Assembly (NCBI GenBank): GCA_900770515.1
Contig: CAAHDP010000380.1
Location: 1 to 5,318, forward strand
Source: an uncultured Prevotella sp.
Lineage (GTDB): Bacteria > Bacteroidota > Bacteroidia > Bacteroidales > Bacteroidaceae
Reading direction: 5' to 3'
Length of the DNA stretch: 5,318 nucleotides
The position numbers were made by a program, and so were the translations under genes. Below, in pieces: positions 1-5,318 of this stretch. The notes under the pieces were generated by a model, which made no database searches, was not told where the DNA came from, and was given only the letters and a program-made list of their open reading frames with translations. Position 1 is the first letter of the stretch. The number at the start of each line of letters is the position of its first letter.

Positions 1-3000
1 TTGCTAACGGAGAAACTTTTGCCCGCTTCTATAACCCGTACCCATATCCGGCTTTTCTCGATGTGCAGTTAAAGGCTTTTAAGGACTTCTTACAGTTGGA
101 TACTCCGCCTGAGGAACGCAAGAATGACGGTTTGTATAAGGTGTTCTCTGAGAACTTCCCTATCACCGATACACGTAACAATTTCGTTCTTGAGTTCTTG
201 GATTACTATATTGACCCTCCTCGCTACACCATCGATGAGTGCCTGGAGCGTGGTCTTACATATAGCGTACCTTTGAAGGCTAAGATGAAGCTGTATTGTA
301 CGGATCCTGATCACGAGGATTTCGGTACTTTCATCCAGGATGTGTTCTTGGGTACTATCCCTTACATGACCGCCAATGGTACATTCGTAATCAATGGTGC
401 TGAGCGCGTTGTCGTTTCTCAGTTGCACCGTTCTCCTGGTGTGTTCTTTGGTCAGGGCGTGCATGCGAATGGTACTGTGCTCTATTCAGCACGTATCATC
501 CCATTCAAGGGTAGCTGGATTGAGTTTGCTACTGACATCAATAATGTGATGTATGCTTACATCGACCGTAAGAAGAAGTTGCCTGTTACTACCTTGCTCC
601 GTGCCATCGGTTATGAGCAGGATAAGGATATTCTCCAGATCTTTGACCTCGCTGAAGAGGTGAAGGTGAACAAGAAGAATATGAAGGCTGCCATCGGTCG
701 TAAATTGGCTGCTCGTGTCTTGAAGAGCTGGAATGAGGACTTCGTTGATGAGGATACTGGTGAAGTTGTATCTATCGAGCGTAACGAGGTAATCATGGAG
801 CGTGAGACTGAGCTTACTGCCGATAATATTGAGGAGATTGTTGAGAGTGGTGCTACTACCGTGCTCCTGCATAAGGACGAAGAGGCTGCCAGCAAGTTCA
901 CTATCATCTTCAATACTTTGGCTAAAGACCCAAGTAACTCTGAGAAGGAGGCTGTTACTTACATCTATCGTCAGTTGCGTAATGCTGATCCTGCCGATGA
1001 TGCCAGTGCCCGCGAAGTTTTCCAGAACCTCTTCTTCTCTGACAAGCGTTACGATTTGGGTGAGGTAGGTCGCTACCGTATTAATAAGAAATTAGGTCTC
1101 GATACCGATATGGATGTCCGCGTATTGACGAAGGACGATATCATCGAGATTATCAAATATTTGATTCAGCTCATCAATTCAAGCGCTACCGTCGACGATA
1201 TCGACCACTTGTCTAACCGTCGTGTACGCACCGTAGGTGAGCAGTTGGCTAACCAGTTCTCTATTGGTTTGGCACGTATGAGCCGTACAATCCGTGAGCG
1301 TATGAATGTACGCGACAATGAGGTGTTTACTCCAACAGACTTGATCAATGCCAAGACTATCTCTAGCGTTATCAACTCTTTCTTTGGTACAAACCCATTG
1401 TCACAGTTCATGGACCAGACAAACCCATTGGCTGAGGTAACTCACAAGCGTCGTCTTTCTGCCCTTGGTCCTGGTGGTCTGTCTCGTGAGCGTGCAGGTT
1501 TCGAGGTTCGTGACGTTCCCTATACCCACTATGGTCGTCTTTGTCCTATCGAGAGTCCTGAAGGTCCTAACATCGGTTTGATTTCTTCACTCTGTATGTA
1601 TGCAAAGATCAACGACCTCGGTTTCATCGTTACTCCTTACCGTAAGGTAAATGATAGCACTGTAGATATGGACAACGAGGATGTTGTTTATCTTACAGCT
1701 GAGGATGAGGAAGCTAAGATCATCGGTCAGGGTAATGCGCCTTTGACAGAGGATGGTGCCTTCATCCGTGACGTGGTTAAGTGCCGTCAGGATGCTGATT
1801 ATCCAGTGGTTCCACCATCAGACGTTGACTATGTGGATGTTTCTCCACAGCAGATTGCATCTGTTTCTGCAGGTCTGATTCCATTCTTGGAGCACGATGA
1901 TGGTCACCGTGCGTTGATGGGATGTAACATGATGCGCCAGGCAGTGCCATTGCTTCACAATGATGCACCTATCGTAGGTACCGGTCTTGAGAAGCAGGTA
2001 TGTGAGGATTCACGTACAATGATTACCGCAGAAGGCGAGGGTGTTATCGAGTATGTTGATGCTACAACCATCCGTATCCTTTATGATCGCACAGAGGATG
2101 ATGAGTTCGTCAGCTTCGAGCCTGCCTTGAAGGAGTATCGCATTCCTAAGTTCCGTCGTACCAACCAAAATATGACCATCGACTTGCGTCCTATCTGTAA
2201 CAAGGGTCAGCGCGTTAAGGCTGGTGATATCCTGACAGAGGGTTATGCTACCGAGAATGGTGAGCTGGCTTTGGGTAGAAATTTGCTGGTTGCTTACATT
2301 CCTTGGAAGGGTTACAACTATGAGGATGCTGTCGTTATCTCTGAGCGTATGGTTCGTGATGACGTTTTGACCTCTGTTCACGTGGATGAGTATTCTCTCG
2401 ATGTACGTGAGACAAAGCGTGGTGTAGAGGAGTTCACTTCTGATATTCCTAACGTAAGTGAGGAAGCAACAAAGGATCTCGACGATAACGGTATCGTACG
2501 TGTTGGTGCGCGTATTGAGCCAGGCGACATCATGATCGGTAAGATTTCTCCTAAGGGTGAGAGTGATCCTTCTCCAGAAGAGAAGTTGCTCCGTGCCATC
2601 TTCGGTGATAAGGCTGGTGATGTGAAGGATTCTTCCTTGAAGGCTAACCCATCATTGAGTGGTGTTGTCATCGACAAAAAGTTGTTCTCTCGTGCCGTTA
2701 AGACTCGTGAGTCAAAGAAGCAGGATAAGATTATCCTTGCCAAGATTGATGAGGAGTACGAGGCTAAGGGCGATGACTTGAAGGATATCCTGGTTGATAA
2801 GTTGCTCACTCTGACTGAGGACAAGACTTCTCAGGGTGTGAAGGATTACTCAGGTGTTGAAATCATCACTAAGGGTAGCACATTCACAGCAGCAGCTTTG
2901 AAAAACTTGGAGTACGATGGTGTTCAGTCTAATGGTTGGACAGATGATGATCATACAAATACTTTGATTCAGCGTCTGATCATGAACTATATCCGCAAGT

Positions 3001-3797
3001 ACAAGCAGCTTGATGCAGAGTTGAAGCGTCGTAAGTTTGCTATTACTATCGGTGACGAGCTTCCTTCTGGTATTCTCCAGATGGCTAAGGTATACATCGC
3101 GAAGAAGCGTAAGATCCAAGTAGGTGATAAGCTTGCCGGTCGTCACGGTAACAAGGGTATCGTTTCTAAGGTGGTACGTCTTGAGGATATGCCGTTTATG
3201 GCTGATGGTCGCCCTGTAGATATGGTATTGAACCCATTGGGTGTGCCTTCTCGAATGAACCTTGGACAGATCTTCGAGTGTATTCTCGGTGCTGCAGGTA
3301 AGAAGTTGGGCGTTAAGTTCGCTACTCCTATCTTTGATGGTGCTAAGTTGGAAGACCTCTCTGAATGGACAGATAAGGCAGGCTTGCCACGCTTCTGTTC
3401 TACTTACCTTTATGATGGTGAGACAGGTGAGCAGTTTGACCAGCCAGCAACCGTAGGTATGACCTACTTCTTGAAGTTGGGTCACATGGTTGAGGATAAG
3501 ATGCACGCACGTTCTATCGGTCCTTACTCTCTGATTACTCAGCAGCCACTTGGTGGTAAGGCACAGTTTGGTGGTCAGCGATTCGGAGAGATGGAGGTTT
3601 GGGCCATCGAGGCATTCGGTGCTAGCCACGTATTGCAGGAGATTCTGACCATTAAGTCGGATGATGTTGTAGGACGTAGCAAGGCATACGAGGCAATTGT
3701 TAAGGGTGATCCAATGCCAACACCTGGCATTCCAGAGTCACTCAACGTATTGCTCCACGAGCTTCGCGGCCTTGGCTTGAGCATCAAACTTGATTAA
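1..3797 (+). CDS. rpoB: DNA-directed RNA polymerase subunit beta (5' end cut by window edge)
   Basis: Beta subunit of core RNA polymerase; with beta' it forms the active-site cleft for transcription in the cytoplasm. The frame is open from the first full codon at base 3 to TAA at 3795-3797. That gives 1264 visible residues against about 1270 in Bacteroides, so only a few N-terminal residues are missing. A GTG at 63 (visible residue 21) is not the start, because homologous sequence continues upstream ([16 protein letters not shown]). Landmarks in visible numbering: rifampicin region 466-488 (SQFMDQTNP...THKRRLSAL); second rifampicin cluster around 517-527 ([11 protein letters not shown]); flap from about 845 ([10 protein letters not shown], then [18 protein letters not shown]); a charged, helix-rich insert at about 893-1010, matching the beta-i9 position of E. 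coli; active-site [12 protein letters not shown] with K1043 and K1051 (E. coli K1065 and K1073); C-terminal [12 protein letters not shown] at 1190-1201, which docks with beta'. No frameshift or internal stop. rpoC follows after 31 bases, the usual operon order. Identity is certain; the exact start lies outside the window. Confidence 0.98.
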   Translation, partial: ANGETFARFYNPYPYPAFLDVQLKAFKDFLQLDTPPEERKNDGLYKVFSENFPITDTRNNFVLEFLDYYIDPPRYTIDECLERGLTYSVPLKAKMKLYCTDPDHEDFGTFIQDVFLGTIPYMTANGTFVINGAERVVVSQLHRSPGVFFGQGVHANGTVLYSARIIPFKGSWIEFATDINNVMYAYIDRKKKLPVTTLLRAIGYEQDKDILQIFDLAEEVKVNKKNMKAAIGRKLAARVLKSWNEDFVDEDTGEVVSIERNEVIMERETELTADNIEEIVESGATTVLLHKDEEAASKFTIIFNTLAKDPSNSEKEAVTYIYRQLRNADPADDASAREVFQNLFFSDKRYDLGEVGRYRINKKLGLDTDMDVRVLTKDDIIEIIKYLIQLINSSATVDDIDHLSNRRVRTVGEQLANQFSIGLARMSRTIRERMNVRDNEVFTPTDLINAKTISSVINSFFGTNPLSQFMDQTNPLAEVTHKRRLSALGPGGLSRERAGFEVRDVPYTHYGRLCPIESPEGPNIGLISSLCMYAKINDLGFIVTPYRKVNDSTVDMDNEDVVYLTAEDEEAKIIGQGNAPLTEDGAFIRDVVKCRQDADYPVVPPSDVDYVDVSPQQIASVSAGLIPFLEHDDGHRALMGCNMMRQAVPLLHNDAPIVGTGLEKQVCEDSRTMITAEGEGVIEYVDATTIRILYDRTEDDEFVSFEPALKEYRIPKFRRTNQNMTIDLRPICNKGQRVKAGDILTEGYATENGELALGRNLLVAYIPWKGYNYEDAVVISERMVRDDVLTSVHVDEYSLDVRETKRGVEEFTSDIPNVSEEATKDLDDNGIVRVGARIEPGDIMIGKISPKGESDPSPEEKLLRAIFGDKAGDVKDSSLKANPSLSGVVIDKKLFSRAVKTRESKKQDKIILAKIDEEYEAKGDDLKDILVDKLLTLTEDKTSQGVKDYSGVEIITKGSTFTAAALKNLEYDGVQSNGWTDDDHTNTLIQRLIMNYIRKYKQLDAELKRRKFAITIGDELPSGILQMAKVYIAKKRKIQVGDKLAGRHGNKGIVSKVVRLEDMPFMADGRPVDMVLNPLGVPSRMNLGQIFECILGAAGKKLGVKFATPIFDGAKLEDLSEWTDKAGLPRFCSTYLYDGETGEQFDQPATVGMTYFLKLGHMVEDKMHARSIGPYSLITQQPLGGKAQFGGQRFGEMEVWAIEAFGASHVLQEILTIKSDDVVGRSKAYEAIVKGDPMPTPGIPESLNVLLHELRGLGLSIKLD
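1398..1466 (+). other. rpoB: Rifampicin resistance-determining region (cluster I) of rpoB
   Basis: This segment aligns without gaps to E. coli RpoB 511-533. The main resistance positions carry the sensitive-type residues: Q513 (CAG 1404), D516 (GAC 1413), H526 (CAC 1443), R529 (CGT 1452) and S531 (TCT 1458), in E. coli numbering. Differences from E. coli are N518T, S522A, I524V and I530L. They look like the normal Bacteroidota state rather than selected resistance changes. Inference: target-based rifampicin sensitivity at this cluster. Confidence 0.9.

Positions 3798-5318
<1,521 letters not shown>

Noticed and set aside
63..65. GTG as the rpoB start codon
   Set aside because: The same frame continues upstream with recognisable RpoB sequence ([10 protein letters not shown]), and the homologous Val is internal in Bacteroides RpoB.
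1398..1466. Possible rifampicin-resistance mutation
   Set aside because: All main resistance positions (513, 516, 526, 529, 531) carry sensitive-type residues; the four differences from E. coli are conservative and appear typical of Bacteroidota.
2850..3629. Long antisense open frame of 259 codons opposite rpoB
   Set aside because: Its translation resembles no protein family I know and it lies wholly opposite conserved rpoB sequence. Long antisense open frames are common opposite highly biased genes. No start-site context or promoter supports it.

Overview
The window lies in the bacterial core genome. It carries most of rpoB (RNA polymerase beta subunit, cut at the 5' edge) followed by the first third of rpoC (beta' subunit, cut at the 3' edge). 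Both genes are on the + strand, separated by a 31-base gap.

Organism: both proteins read like those of Bacteroidota, and most closely like the Prevotellaceae (Prevotella/Segatella) and Bacteroidaceae as I remember them. Diagnostic stretches are the RpoB run starting [18 protein letters not shown], and the RpoC start MAFKKD followed by [13 protein letters not shown]. The gap before rpoC has no canonical Shine-Dalgarno sequence and is A-rich, as is typical of Bacteroidota. The genus assignment is inference; the phylum assignment is strong. Codon choice is strongly biased (CGT for Arg, GGT for Gly, AAG for Lys), as expected for a highly expressed gene.

Layout: bases 1-3797 are rpoB, open at the 5' edge, with 1264 residues visible and probably only about half a dozen missing. 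Bases 3798-3828 are the rpoB-rpoC gap. It has no terminator-like hairpin, so the two genes should be co-transcribed. Bases 3829-5318 are rpoC residues 1-496, ending just after the catalytic NADFDGD motif. No intergenic stretch exceeds 31 bases, and I see no RNA gene, mobile element, CRISPR array or repeat family.

Together beta and beta' form the claw and the active centre of RNA polymerase. Beta supplies the rifampicin pocket, the flap and the two conserved active-site lysines. Beta' supplies the zinc-binding domain, clamp helices, lid and rudder, and the Mg2+-binding aspartate triad. Every key residue I could check is present, so both genes look intact and functional where visible.

I found no undescribed system. 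The points worth a second look are lineage-specific residues at known drug and ppGpp sites, a divergent RpoB N-terminus, and a modest within-gene shift in codon use.
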